DNA from: Laetiporus sulphureus 93-53
Lineage: Eukaryota; Basidiomycota; Agaricomycetes; Polyporales; Laetiporaceae
Reading direction: 5' to 3'
Assembly: GCF_001632365.1 (NCBI RefSeq)
Contig: NW_024468580.1
Location: forward strand, 1 to 64,000
DNA length: 64,000 bases
Part shown: piece by piece, positions 18,886 to 35,479 of the stretch
Numbering within the stretch: position 1 is the stretch's first letter
How the letters are laid out: every line of letters begins with the position of its first letter
Position numbers and translations under genes: made by a program
Notes under the pieces: model-generated
The model's database searches: none
What the model saw: only the letters and a program-made list of their open reading frames with translations
What the model was told of the DNA's origin: nothing

Positions 18886-21800
18886 ATGTCCGCGAAAGCA
18901 TTCGTCAACTCAGCTCACCAACCTGGATGCACCTGCATCGCATTTGCTAGAGATGGCTCGTACGTGTCGATTTCTTGACTTGTGGACCGTCGCTCATCCT
19001 TTGCCGACACGAAGACGCGTCTACACGGGCGGAATCGATTCTCTAGTACGCATCTGGCGCACAGATCTCGGTGCAAACCAAGAACCCGATGCTGCTATTG
19101 ATGCTGCAGAAGGCATCACCGCTCTCACCACAGGGGTATGCAAGCTCTGCGTTGTGCGTTCGCCACACAGCTCTGACCGGGCGTTTAGCGAGGATACTGG
19201 TTCTCTGGGAGTTCCGATTCAGAAGTCAGGAGATATGCATATGGGAAGACGGAATTTGAGGCTCTGGTTACTAATGCGATTGGTGTCCCCATTCGTTGTG
19301 TTGCCGTCGACCCACAGAGCGCGCGCATCGCCGTCACGTCCGAGTGAGTTTCGAGATCTTTAGCTTGGCTCGTCATATTCAACTTATGTGCAGTGAACCG
19401 ACAGTAAAGGTAATTGATATCGAGGACACCACGAACATCTCTGTACTCGGTGGCCACACGAAGGCCGTGCGCAAAGCCACATGGCATCCATCAGGTTCTC
19501 TCCTGGTGCGCGGTTTTCACCATAGTCTCGTGTCCTTTCTCATGCCTTGCAGACCACATGCGGAGCAGATGGCAAGATCATCATATGGGACGTGTCAGAA
19601 GGCCAATGCAAGGAGGAGAAAGCCATCGAGGGTATAATCCCCGCGGTAGCGAACGCAGAGTACGTGGTCATAACGCTCTGCTTGGAGCGCGAGTAACGTT
19701 AGTAGCAGTTCTGAAGAATTTGCTCATGATTGTTCTGCTATCTGGCATACGTCGGGCCAGTACTTCTTCGTTGCGACTCGTGCACACGGTACGTCACTAC
19801 CTCAATCCGAGTCAAGGGGATTGTCAGCTGAGCACGACAATCTTTCAGAAATCATCACGATCTCCCGCAGCGACTGGACCAAATCCTCTACGTTTGTTGA
19901 TGATGCACTCTCCGGCGCAATCACAGCGCTTGCGCTCTCAAACAATGGGGTCTATCTCGCCTGCGCTTGCAAGGCAGGAGTATTCATCTGGTCAACGGAG
20001 ACGCGGAGGCTCCTCTATAGGCCAGCATCTGTCCTTGTATGTCCGTGATATATGCCAATTAACGTCTTGTTAATCCAGATACGATGGCAAACAAACCGCC
20101 ATCATCACTCAGATGGCTTTCTCACCATCACAAAACCTCCTTGCATGGACCGATATGGACGGTGTGCTTACCCGCTGGGCCGAACCGATCCCCGCAACCG
20201 CGCCTGATCCCGTGAAGCTGGCTCCAGGCACAGCATCCATGACTGTCCCTATCAAGCGGAAGGCAATTCCAATGCTGTTTGATGACGAGGCAGATGCCGA
20301 AAAGGCCAAGGATGACGAGCTCGATGTGAACGAGACTGTTGAGGTGGATTATGAGAATGATGACTGGATTTTGGACGATCTAGGTGGTGCGATGGACGAT
20401 GACAGTGAGGAGAAGAAATGGAGTGGAAAGGATGGTGTGAAAGAGATGGGTGAGCTGTTAATTTCGCATTCTGGTCTTGAAGCGTCCTGACTTCATTCTA
20501 CGTTTAGTGAGCGTTACGAAAGCTCAGCCGCCCTTCCAACCTGGTTCGACGCCCATGGAGAATAAGAAAGGATATTTAGGTGAGTCTACGTGCATATTAC
20601 TCTATCTACGGGAGAATGACAGGCGCCTCAGTGTATAATATGATTGGCGTAATTGAAGTTACCGACCAAGACACGCATCATATAGTGAATGTTGAGTTTC
20701 ACGACAAGTCCGCCCGGAAGGGGTACCACTTCACCGACCATTTCAAGTATGATCTCGCGTCCCTTGGTAAGCCATTATCCCACATCGCCAGAAATCATTA
20801 TCTCATCAAGCAAATGGTCCCGCAGGAGAACGCGGTGCAGTGTACGCGTGTCGTCCAGAACAGGAGCACCCTGCGCGTGTCACGTTCAAGCCGTACGGCA
20901 CCTGGGCCACCCAGGGCGAATGGACGTATGAACTCCCGAAGGGCACCAGGGTTCTCGGTGTGGCCGCGGGCGGAGCGCCCTCCTCGGGCTCGCGCCGGGA
21001 CTTTGACTCTGACCTGCAGGGCAATGGCAACGTCGTCATCGCGACGAGTGCGAATGAGCTGATCTTTATGACGGGCACGGGCATCGAAAGACAGTGTTTG
21101 AGCTTGCAGGGCGACTTCGTGACGATGGTCGCGGGCCCTGAGTGGGTGTTTGTCGTGCATCGGGACGGAGCAACGACGATGGATGGTGCGTGGCAATGAT
21201 AGTAGCTGGGTAGCACGACTGACTTTGGAATTACGCGTCGCATAGGCTCGCAGAACCTTACCGGGCGGCTGATCAAATTCGATGACTTCTGTCTGCTACA
21301 GAAGGACACACTCCCCATTCCAAAGAAATGTACTCTGAAATGGATTGGGATCACAGAGGAAGGCGTAAGTGCTTATAGCTACCTCTCCAGGTTATGGTAC
21401 CCATGAAGTTTTCACAGGCCCCGGCAATATACGACTCGGCTGGCATTTTGAATATAATGCCCCGATATCGGGCTCCGTTCTCTGCAACATGGACACGTGT
21501 ACTCGATACAAATTTACTGGAACGACGAGAGGGCAAGCAGGAGTCGTACTGGCCTATCGGAGTGGCTGCAGACAACTTAATGTGTCTCATTTTGAAGGTA
21601 TGTATGGGATTCTGGTGTTACAAGTGCATCTCAAACTGTTTCTGCAGGGACGGCAAGAACACCCTGGGTTCCCAAGACCGTTGATCCAGGAGTTGCCTCT
21701 ACGGTTACCCTTCCATCATTTAGACCCCAAGGAGGCACCCTTGGAAGAGCAGTAAGTGCCACTGCGTCGTTCTTCTCAGAAGAGCACTTACTCAAAGCTC

Positions 21801-23140
21801 GCAGCTTCGCTCGCGAGAGCATGATGCTCGACATCCTGCGCGACGGCCTCGGCGACGAGCTCACCACCGATGACATCTTCCGACGCGAACTCGCGCTTGA
21901 CAAAGAACTGGTGCAGCTCATCCAGCTCGCATGCAAGAATGACCGGCTGACGCGCGCGGTAGACCTCACGCGGCTGCTGCACCATACCTCGTCGTTCGAC
22001 ATGGCGATCAAGGTCGCCGCGTTCTATCACCTTGTTGGCCTTCAGGAGAAGATGGGAGCCCTCAAGGAAGAGCGGGAGGCTACAGATCTTCTCGCAAATT
22101 CCCGCGATGGACGACGGCAGCGCGCGAAGGAGTTCTTACCTGTGCCTGCCACAGTGAAGATGCCTACGAAGCCGTCACGGCCGAGGGCCTTTCAGGACTT
22201 TAAGCCCCCTTCGCCGAAGCACCGCCCAGGCTTGGAACGCGCAACACCTGTTATTGAACCTGCAAGTGCTTCGTTTACTGAGAATTACAGCGCGTTCGGG
22301 TCGTCGCTCATCGAAAATGATGGTGGCGTTGATGATTCATGGTCATCGCCGAGTAGCAAGAGAAAGCGCAGCAGCGAAGAAGACGAGCCCGCGAGAGAGT
22401 TCCAGCCTCTGGGGGCTGATAGCTCGTCGAAAAGACGCAACCTTGATGAGATAGCGGCCACGGTCAAGACAGCGGCAGCACGGCCCAGTGAGTCTTGATT
22501 TCGCGCTTACACCTTTGGAACTATCGCTCATGACTTCTCAGGAGGAAATCCGTTTGCACGTAAATCTGGGAACGACACAACCCACAATCTGTTTGCAAAG
22601 AGCACAGAGACGCATAAGTCGTTACACAAGAACGAGAGTTTCTTCAACAAAGTTGATGCGGCTGAGTCAGGGAAGGCGAAACGTATGCGTGGAAAATTTG
22701 CTTGAAATTGACGACGTTGCACTGATGCGCAAACTTAGGGTTGCCACCAGCGAAGGGCAAGACAAAAGAGAAGAAGAACACAGGACGACAGACCACGCTG
22801 TTTGGGCTGCCATTCGCTGCCGCCAGTGACAAGAAAGTGTCGACAGAGAAGATAGACAACGGTGACACGCAGGAATCGCAAGATACTGAGGTGGCTGAGC
22901 AATCGCAGACGATGACAACTGACGGTCAGGAGACGGACATCATCATGTATCAGCCAGCAGATGCAGGCGGACAGACGATGGAGATGATGAGCGCGGAGAT
23001 TGTAGAGCAGGTACGTAAACGGAAAGCCATGCCTGCGCACATACTCATCATTCATGCAGGAAATAGAAAGTTCAGAACATATTGACTGGCCGGCTTCGCC
23101 CGTACGTGAGACGAGCATAATTGAGACCATTGCCAGTTGA
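18886..23140 (+). CDS. CTF4: Ctf4/Mcl1/WDHD1 replisome and cohesion factor
   Basis: Eighteen exons add up to exactly 1,115 codons (1,114 residues), close to human WDHD1. N-terminal WD40 repeats ([56 protein letters not shown]) run to about residue 330, followed by an acidic linker ([18 protein letters not shown]). The SepB-type propeller ends in [16 protein letters not shown], and a helical bundle follows ([24 protein letters not shown]). The C-terminus is basic and Ser-rich, with QTTLFGLP resembling a PCNA-binding motif. Ctf4 is a trimeric hub tying the CMG helicase to DNA polymerase alpha and supporting cohesion. Introns: 18,960-19,014; 19,136-19,188; 19,344-19,393; 19,506-19,552; 19,660-19,702; 19,789-19,848; 20,021-20,078 (GC-AG); 20,450-20,507; 20,580-20,631; 20,767-20,825; 21,186-21,245; 21,365-21,417; 21,598-21,647; 21,752-21,804; 22,488-22,541; 22,683-22,738; 23,011-23,059. 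Confidence 0.95.
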
Positions 23141-23242
23141 AGCTGCGCGGTTAATCCTGAATAGTTGTATTTGTACGATGCGCAATACCAGTCACAGCGT
23201 TCAGCCCCCACCTTAACATTGTGAAGTGCTCCGCGCTCTACA

Positions 23243-24825
23243 TTACAAAACCATTCTGGTGACGTTCTGCTTCTTGAAGGCATCAGTGATCATCAAGTCC
23301 TGTCGCAATGGGGCGAGTTAGACTATCATAAGCGCGCTTCGTAACAGCAACTGACCTGAGGTGCGAAAGGCCAGTTATCGAATGCACGGACTATCAAGGC
23401 CCAGTCGGCAAGGCTCAGATCGCGCGGTGCCTTGTTGATATCTACCTGCTCTTCTGGAGGCAGGGACGGATCTTGGAGTACCTTCAGAAGCGTCGCAGCA
23501 CCAGGAGCGAGAGAACTACAATACCGTTGAGCATCATGTCGACACTGACGTTTTACGAGGTGGAATACACAGACTTTATGGCCTTCTTCAGCGGAGTAGA
23601 TTTGAGCACAAACAGGCGTCGAAGACAGTAATCCCATTTTTCAAGCATGCCGGAAGCGATGATCTACAAGCGGTGTGTTTATGGATGAGATGGACCATGA
23701 ATCAAGAGAGTCACAGCTTGTACCTGTTTCGCATGCGGAATAATGTTCATCGCAACGAGTGGATAGCCCGGTTTTCGGGTTTCACGAGCGGCCGTCTTTG
23801 CGATTGCGACTTCAGGATGAAAGTGATCGTTGTAAGGAGTGAGAGCTTCTGGGTTCATCGTCAATTTGCATGTGGCAGTGGCTTTAGCGATCACAGATAG
23901 CTTGCACCGTTGCACATTTGATTCCTCGGCGGATATTCTCTGCGTCGAAGATAGTCAGCTGGATATAGTTCTATCGTAAACATTAGAAGCGCACCTTCCA
24001 GACCCATTCACTGAGTACGAAACTCATTGGAATTCTTCCATATTTGAAGAGCCAAGAGCGGTCCGGTATGCATCTGAAGAGCTGTGCTATGAGTTGCTCG
24101 CCCTTGACCGTAGCCTGCAGCTGGCTTATGAAATGTAGCTGAGGATGGTCTACATGATAATGGATGTAAGTGCAAATGCTACAACGCGGAACAATTTGAA
24201 GCGCACGACCGCCTTCCCAAGGTACAGCCTCGACGTCTTGGAGAAGTCCTGCGTCCTCGATGTGAGAATATGTGTCCCAATCGAAGCCCGATAGAGGGAC
24301 GACCTTCACACGCGGGTCGGCCTCTTGCAATGGCTATACAGGCAAAAGTTCAGGAAATTGCGAGGCACAAGAGTCAATGGATAGTAGACGGACCATCAGG
24401 TACTTCAAGTACTCCGGATGGTCTTCAAGAATGATAAGCTTATGAATTTCACTCTTAGGCAGCTCAAGCAACGCTCTTGAGATGGCGCCGGGCCCTGATA
24501 TCGTAATTAAGTATATTTCGACATCGCAGACAGGATATTGCTGACCGGGGAAAGCCTCAATAATAATCTTGCCTTTGCCCGCTGCTTCATTCTTAGCGGA
24601 CATAAATGATTGGACAACAGCCCTGGCAGTGTCCTGGTTTTTCAAGGAAACTCGGTCATGATCCTTCAATTGATTTGATGAGTTGAAAAGAGTACGCCAT
24701 TCAGGGAGAGGGGGTAACGGTGGAATGGAACTTGAGGTTGAGTATGAGTGCCGACACGTCCAGCGGAGAGGTTGCACCAGCTCTTTGCATAAACATGAGG
24801 GCCACATAGTCAGAGCGCACGGCAA
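23243..24825 (-). CDS. Mitochondrial rRNA adenine dimethylase / transcription factor B-like protein
   Basis: Eight exons (24,825-24,546; 24,494-24,394; 24,333-24,210; 24,149-23,995; 23,939-23,724; 23,663-23,575; 23,515-23,356; 23,299-23,243) give 393 residues. The N-terminus is basic and hydroxylated (WPSCLCKELVQPLRWTCRHS), like a mitochondrial presequence. The SAM-binding region follows: EAFPGPGAISRALLEL, then LIILEDHPEYLKYL. Later blocks fit the fungal family: LHFISQL, IPDRSWLFKYGRIPMSF, YNDHFHP, KWDYCLRRLFVLKSTPLKKA and AFDNWPFAPQ. Relatives either dimethylate small-subunit rRNA or act as mitochondrial RNA polymerase partners (Mtf1/TFB). Which role applies here cannot be told from sequence alone. 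It ends tail-to-tail with Ctf4, only about 100 bp away, and is divergent from SMC3. Confidence 0.88.
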
Positions 24826-30348
<5,523 letters not shown>

Positions 30349-31066
30349 TCAATACGCGGCACGCTTTGAGCGGTAGCTGCCAAAAATACCGCAGAGGCTG
30401 GCAAAGAAGCCGAGGAAAAGTGCAATTAGGGCGCCAAGGACGAGCCAGTTGGCATTGGCGTACTGCGCATAGCCGCCGCGTTCGCGGACGTGGTTGCGCG
30501 CGATGCCGAATAGAGACATCTCGATGATCCAGACGACGAGCGTGACGAGGCAGGCGAGCGCGGAGACGAGCGACATGAAGACGGTCCCGACGCGGTGGTA
30601 GCTTGCGCCGCACAGCCCGAAGAGGAAGGCAAGGCCTGAAAGGCCGGCGGCTGTGCGTGGAGTGAGAGAGGCGGAGTGGAGCGGATGGGAAGGACATACC
30701 TATTGGGACGAGGATGAGAGCGATGGTGAGGTTGTGAAAGAGGCCGTTGTTCAGTTCGCTGTCACTGCAGGTAGTTTAGCGTTGATGCGGAGAGAGAAAA
30801 AAAGTACGCACGCTATTCCGGTTGGGAAATACCATCCGACGGAGGTGTTTGATCCTGTGTAGCCAAACACACCGAAGTGCGTTGACACCCCATCAACGTT
30901 GGTATTGAGGAATGAGACTGCGTTCCATGTCGGTGTTGAAACGGAGGCCTGCATAAATGCGTCAGTGCACGCGATGAATCGTCTATAAGGCTGCGCGCAC
31001 GAAGATAAGCAGCACCATCGCTGCGAAGGTGAAAAAGAGGCCTGGAAGTGCAGCACTGGCAGCCAT
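30349..31066 (-). CDS. SUR7/PalI-type four-transmembrane protein
   Basis: Four exons (31,066-31,001; 30,948-30,812; 30,764-30,700; 30,650-30,349) with introns of 52, 47 and 49 nt encode 189 residues. The first exon is one hydrophobic helix (LPGLFFTFAAMVLLIF). An extracellular loop follows (GVFGYTGSNTSVGW), and three more helices are in exons 3 and 4 (HNLTIALILVPIAAGLSGLA; VSALACLVTLVVWIIEM; WLVLGALIALFLGFFASLCG). The layout and the GxxG-rich loop fit the SUR7/PalI (Rim9) family, which acts in plasma-membrane eisosome domains or in pH sensing. Which of these applies is not clear. The C-terminus is short and basic (SYRSKRAAY). Confidence 0.85.
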
Positions 31067-32411
31067 GGCGGTTTGTTGATCGTTAGACTTGTCGTGATTT
31101 ACGGGATTATAGCCAGAGCGGCGGCCTCGATGTTTCGGACGACTTGGGGCGTTGAAACGACGAGATGGAGGAGAAGAATAGCGTCGACGGCCCCAGGGGG
31201 CTGTATGGTGGCGGACAATATCTTGCGCATGACGTTTCTCGGTGCCACTCTGATTACATCATCGATAGCATTCTCTAGGCCAAACTAAATATTCGTTGGC
31301 GGTGCATATATGCATTTCCCGCTGCGAACATGCAGCCAGCGCAGCGGGAGCATCGTCCAGCACAGCACTCGCTGCGACGTCCGTGAAGCCTAGACCGACG
31401 CAGAACAAGGCAGAGCCGTGCTAAGCCCGCGCGTAATCGCCACGCCCCCCGCACGCGGTCTGCGCTCACGCCGAATCCTTCTCCGCTCCCTCCTGCTGCA
31501 GAGCTCGTCTTCCTTATCGTCCAGCGACCTTCGGTCCAAAAATTCATCATCGTTCCTGCTTCCGCGACAAGCGGGCCCGCGCGGTCGCAGAAAATGCCTC
31601 GGTTGATGATGTCGACCCATCAAAGATGTGCTTGCGGAACTGTTGCGTTCCCATCTTAGCAGGGCGATTCCGACGACGGGGATACAAATGATGTTCGTCA
31701 TGACGCGGCCCATTCATAAAACACGCTGCAACAGGGTCGTGGATGCCAGCATGCGCTCGACGAATCCCGTGCAAGCGCTCATAACTGGCAGGATCCCAGA
31801 GATCCATCTCCAAGAACTCAAGCGAAGGCCTTCTTTGCCGACGCCATGCTCTTTGCCAGCAGGCACTCATTACGGCTCTTCACGGCAGCCAGCAACCCCG
31901 CGACACTGCCGGCAATTTCTCACTCATTCCTCCTCATTTCCGCGCTACAATCGACACTTTTACCCCTCACGATGCCTATTTCGTGCCACAGTGGTCCTCA
32001 CCAGGCCGCCGTACGTACGTTGGTATGGGGACGTCCGGTCAGAAAAAAGTTCTGACTCAAACAGGAACGGACGTCGGTAAGCGAGAGAATCGCTTCCTGC
32101 ATCAGATAAACAATGCCGGAAGCTCAGGGCCTTTTCCACACAAAATCTGATTACCAGGTCCAATTCTCCAACTCCGCATTGTTTTGCCGCAGCGTGTATT
32201 CATGGCCACTTCATGCAACGTTTCACGCTACGAGTGGCCTGCTCGCCTCTCGCCTACAAAAGGGGCTGCATCCGAAACCGTACGGTTTTTTCCGCTTATA
32301 CCCCCCCTCCCTTCCCTGTGCGAGACCCCCTCCCTCTCCCTCCCCTCTCCACCCCTCCGCGCCGGGCGTGTCGTGCTCCGGTTCCCGGCTTGCGCGTCGA
32401 TCTGATCAGCT
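31067..32411. other. Intergenic region, uncertain small ORFs
   Basis: Overlapping frames occur on both strands at 31,275-31,870 and 31,846-32,055. A minus-strand frame from 31,713 has a hydrophobic segment (TNIICIPVVGIALL), but no splice model or known domain supports it. Just before the next gene is a C-rich pyrimidine tract (about 32,300-32,365), which looks like a fungal core promoter. Confidence 0.4.
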
Positions 32412-34912
32412 ATGGAGCGCATACGCAAGCTCTCTTCCTCGTTGGTCAGGCAAGTCTCTTCGTCCTCCTCCGCCATCAGCATGTCGTTTACTCATGTGAT
32501 ACTCGCAGGCCTTTCGTCAACGGCGCGGAGGAGCAGAAACCTACATTGCAACGCTCTCGCTCCGCATCTGTCCAGACAAGTACCGTCCACCGCCCGCGGC
32601 GGCCCAGGTCCCACGGCGGCAGGCCGATCCACAAACGCGACATCAGCGGGCCTGTGCTGCAAGTGGATTCGACGACATACGTACAGTGGGCATCGGATGA
32701 TGACCTTCTCCCTCCGCCCACACCCGAGGTCAGACAACTTATCGAGTCAGACCGGGCGGGCAGAGAGCGCGCCGTCAAGCCACTCTGGCCCAACGACGCG
32801 CACACGCACGCAACCTCAAGGCACCATCAGGTGTCCGCAGCCCAGAAGACGCATCAGCAGGGCCGCACCTCGCACTCACGCGATTACGACGCCAAGCCGT
32901 TGCCCTCCCTTCCTCTGCGCCGCCCTCCGCTGGCAGCGGTCACCCCAAAATTCGACAAGGAACAAGCGCAAGGACTCTCCAGCGGGACTAGAGAGCCCCT
33001 ACGCGTGTACAACCCGCCTGTGCACCACTCGTCGAGCCAGGACCAGCTTGACGCTGCGGCACATCGCTCCGCGAGCGACCCGCACATGACCTTGTCCCAA
33101 TTGCGCCCAGTGAACGTGCAGCCGGGTTACAAGCCGTTCTTGCAGCGCAGCCTGACAAGCCCATCGGTGAGCCCTGTGGACAGAGAGCCTCATGGAGATG
33201 CGGCGATGCCTCGGTCGGCGAACGCGGTGATGCAAGGCACGCAGCGCGTGGCCGAGCAGACAGTGTACATGCCTCCGAAGCAACGGAGGATTCACGAGGA
33301 CGCGTATGGCTATTCCAAGAGCGAAGAGCACCTCGTATACGAGCCGCCTACAACCCAGCGTTTCAACCCATTCCTGCCTGTGCCCACCAAGGCTGCGTCG
33401 GCAGGTAGCATGGAATCGAAGCAGGGGCGTACGTCGCCGAAGATCCGCCCGCAGCCCGGCTCGCGCTCCCCAAGTGAGCAGAGCATCTCACACGACATGG
33501 CGATGGCGCGGGCCCTGCAGCCATCGCCACATAGTGCTTCTGTGCACGGTGTGGACAGGAGGCAGTATCCCTCGAGACCGTCCACGCCGCTTAGGATGTG
33601 CGCATATACCGCGCAAGATCTCCACGAACGTGCGAAGGACGCTCATATTAAGACTGGCGAGACCAAGACACGCCCTCAGCAGCCCGTGGGCGAAGATCAG
33701 CGAGCGAAGGATAATGGGAAACATGAGCGGCATACGCAGGGTGTGGACACACGTCACAAGCCAGATCCGCATCGTGTTCATCGCCAAAACTCAAATGCTG
33801 ACGCTTCACAGAGCGCCCGGCCACTCGTGATTCGCAAAAAATCATCCAACGCGACTCTCCCACAGTCTGCTCCCGCGCTGTCGTCGGCCTCTAGCTTCCA
33901 CCGTCAGCACAGCAGCTCGTCCGACGTGTCGAGCCATAGCTCCAGAAAAACGGATGGTGCTTCCAGGACGGTTGAATCGAGGTCCGCACACGCGCTGCGC
34001 GTTGTGGAGTCTACTCGTCCCGCTCCCTCTGTTGGAACTCTCAGTGGACCTTTGAATAATGCGCCGACATCGCGCTCTCATCTTCGTGACGCTGGATCGG
34101 CCAGGACGGGTAGTTGCGAGTCTCTCCGAGGCGTCCATGGCGAAATCTCCTCCAAGACCGCCGTATCGTCAAGTCGTCGGAATGAAGAGGCCGCAAGCGC
34201 TACGTCTCAGCGTCGCAATGCCCAGCCATCTGCAAAGAAGGGGAGCCGTCCGCTGTACAGTTCAGAAGCAGCGTCGTCGCAGACGTCGTTCAGTAGCAAG
34301 CTGTCTGCGAAGAAGGATGGCCGTTCGCTCTACAGCTCAGAAGCTGCATCGTCGCAAGCTTCGCTGTCCAGCAGTACTCGTCGTCGCCCACAGTTGAGCA
34401 ACATCGTGGTGACATCGCTTCTCGACTTCCCGCAAGACGTGGATGAGAAGAGCCTCGAGTCGCCCTCTGTCTACTCTGAACATTCCCTGTATCGTTCTCC
34501 GGCTCCGTCAAAGCCGTCGCCGTTCCCACTGCCCGATATTGATATTCAGGCCATCTTAAATTCCATCCGACTCCCTCAAGAGCGGTCCTCGGAATATGGG
34601 CTCGACGTCAAGTGCAAGCCTGCGAAGCAGCGCGTCAGTATGACTCCCTCAAGCAGGGGCTCCTTGCTGTCGTGTGCCACGGAGGAAGTTGTTATTATGC
34701 CTGACGGACCACACTATGCCAGCAACCCGCCGGCTCCACGCGCACGCCACGAAAAGTACGCCGCGAAGCCGGCCACGAAGACAGGAGGGTACCGTTATCA
34801 CGACGAGACACGAAAGGAACGGGAGAAGCCCGATGCGCAGGCGCGGCCCTACGTCGAGTACAGCTACCACAGGTTGGATAGCAGGGCCATTCGGTCTGCG
34901 CTGCGATCTTAG
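32412..34912 (+). CDS. Ser/Arg-rich disordered hypothetical protein
   Basis: The start is chosen at 32,412 (MERIRKLSSSLVR). A 59-nt GC-AG intron (32,450-32,508, AG|GCAAGT...CTCGCAG) leads in frame into PFVNGAEEQK. The total is 813 residues. A longer frame without the intron would begin at 32,213, but its N-terminus reads as untranslated sequence. The protein is rich in Ser, Arg, Pro, His and Gln. It has an internal tandem duplication (KKGSRPLYSSEAASSQTS / KKDGRSLYSSEAASSQAS, about 34,235-34,365). Near the C-terminus IQAILNSIRLP may be a short helix. No enzyme domain is visible. It may be a regulatory or scaffold protein; the function is unknown. It converges on the TAPT1 gene. Confidence 0.75.
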
Positions 34913-35479
34913 CCGATGCTCGCGATACCCATCACAGCGCTATCATTATCGTTATGCCTGACGCGTCCGCGTCTCCTTATGACTTATGTATTGATGCCCA
35001 CCTGACGTTCGGAATTCTTCGGCCTGAAATGCTTTTGACTTTCGCCATTATGTTTTGCTACTGCGCTATGCGCGTAGCCGCACGATGTTGTTCATGTCCC
35101 ACATACTATCGTTAGTATGCGCGTCGCCTAGTACTGTTGTACATGTGTCACGCTAGCTACTCCCTGTTAGCCATACTACTGTACCTAAGCTTGCAATGTT
35201 ATTGCATTTATAGTCTTGTGCTGCGCAAGTGACATGAACACTGCATATTAACGTCAAATGACGAGTCGATGAAGCTGCAGAGGATCGAGTGAGGGGGGGT
35301 GGAGTGTATGCGAACGCGGCCTCCTAGCACTGCTAGTAAGGAGATTCCGATGACTGAGGATGCAGCAAAGCTAGCCTGCGCAGGGATGTATCAGATGACG
35401 CGCGCTTCAAGGCCTGCAACGTAAATCATGCGATCAAGGATAGATGTAGTCGTGCTGGGCTTCGTGCAGGATTCTGAGA
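34913..35479. other. Convergent 3' intergenic region
   Basis: It lies between the Ser-rich gene and the TAPT1-family gene. No frame or RNA gene is supported. A G-run (GAGGGGGGGTGG, about 35,290) is the only notable sequence. Confidence 0.5.

Noticed and set aside
23243..24825. Protein arginine methyltransferase (PRMT5)
   Set aside because: Considered as a generic SAM methyltransferase, but the presequence and later blocks such as FKYGRIPMSF and CLRRLFVLKSTPLKKA fit the mitochondrial dimethylase/TFB family.
31390..31870. Small membrane protein gene on the minus strand
   Set aside because: Overlapping frames in several phases, one weak hydrophobic segment, no splice or family support.
32213..32411. 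Longer N-terminus of the Ser-rich protein
   Set aside because: It would read through the C-rich promoter-like tract; the Met at 32,412 plus a strong GC-AG intron gives a cleaner start.
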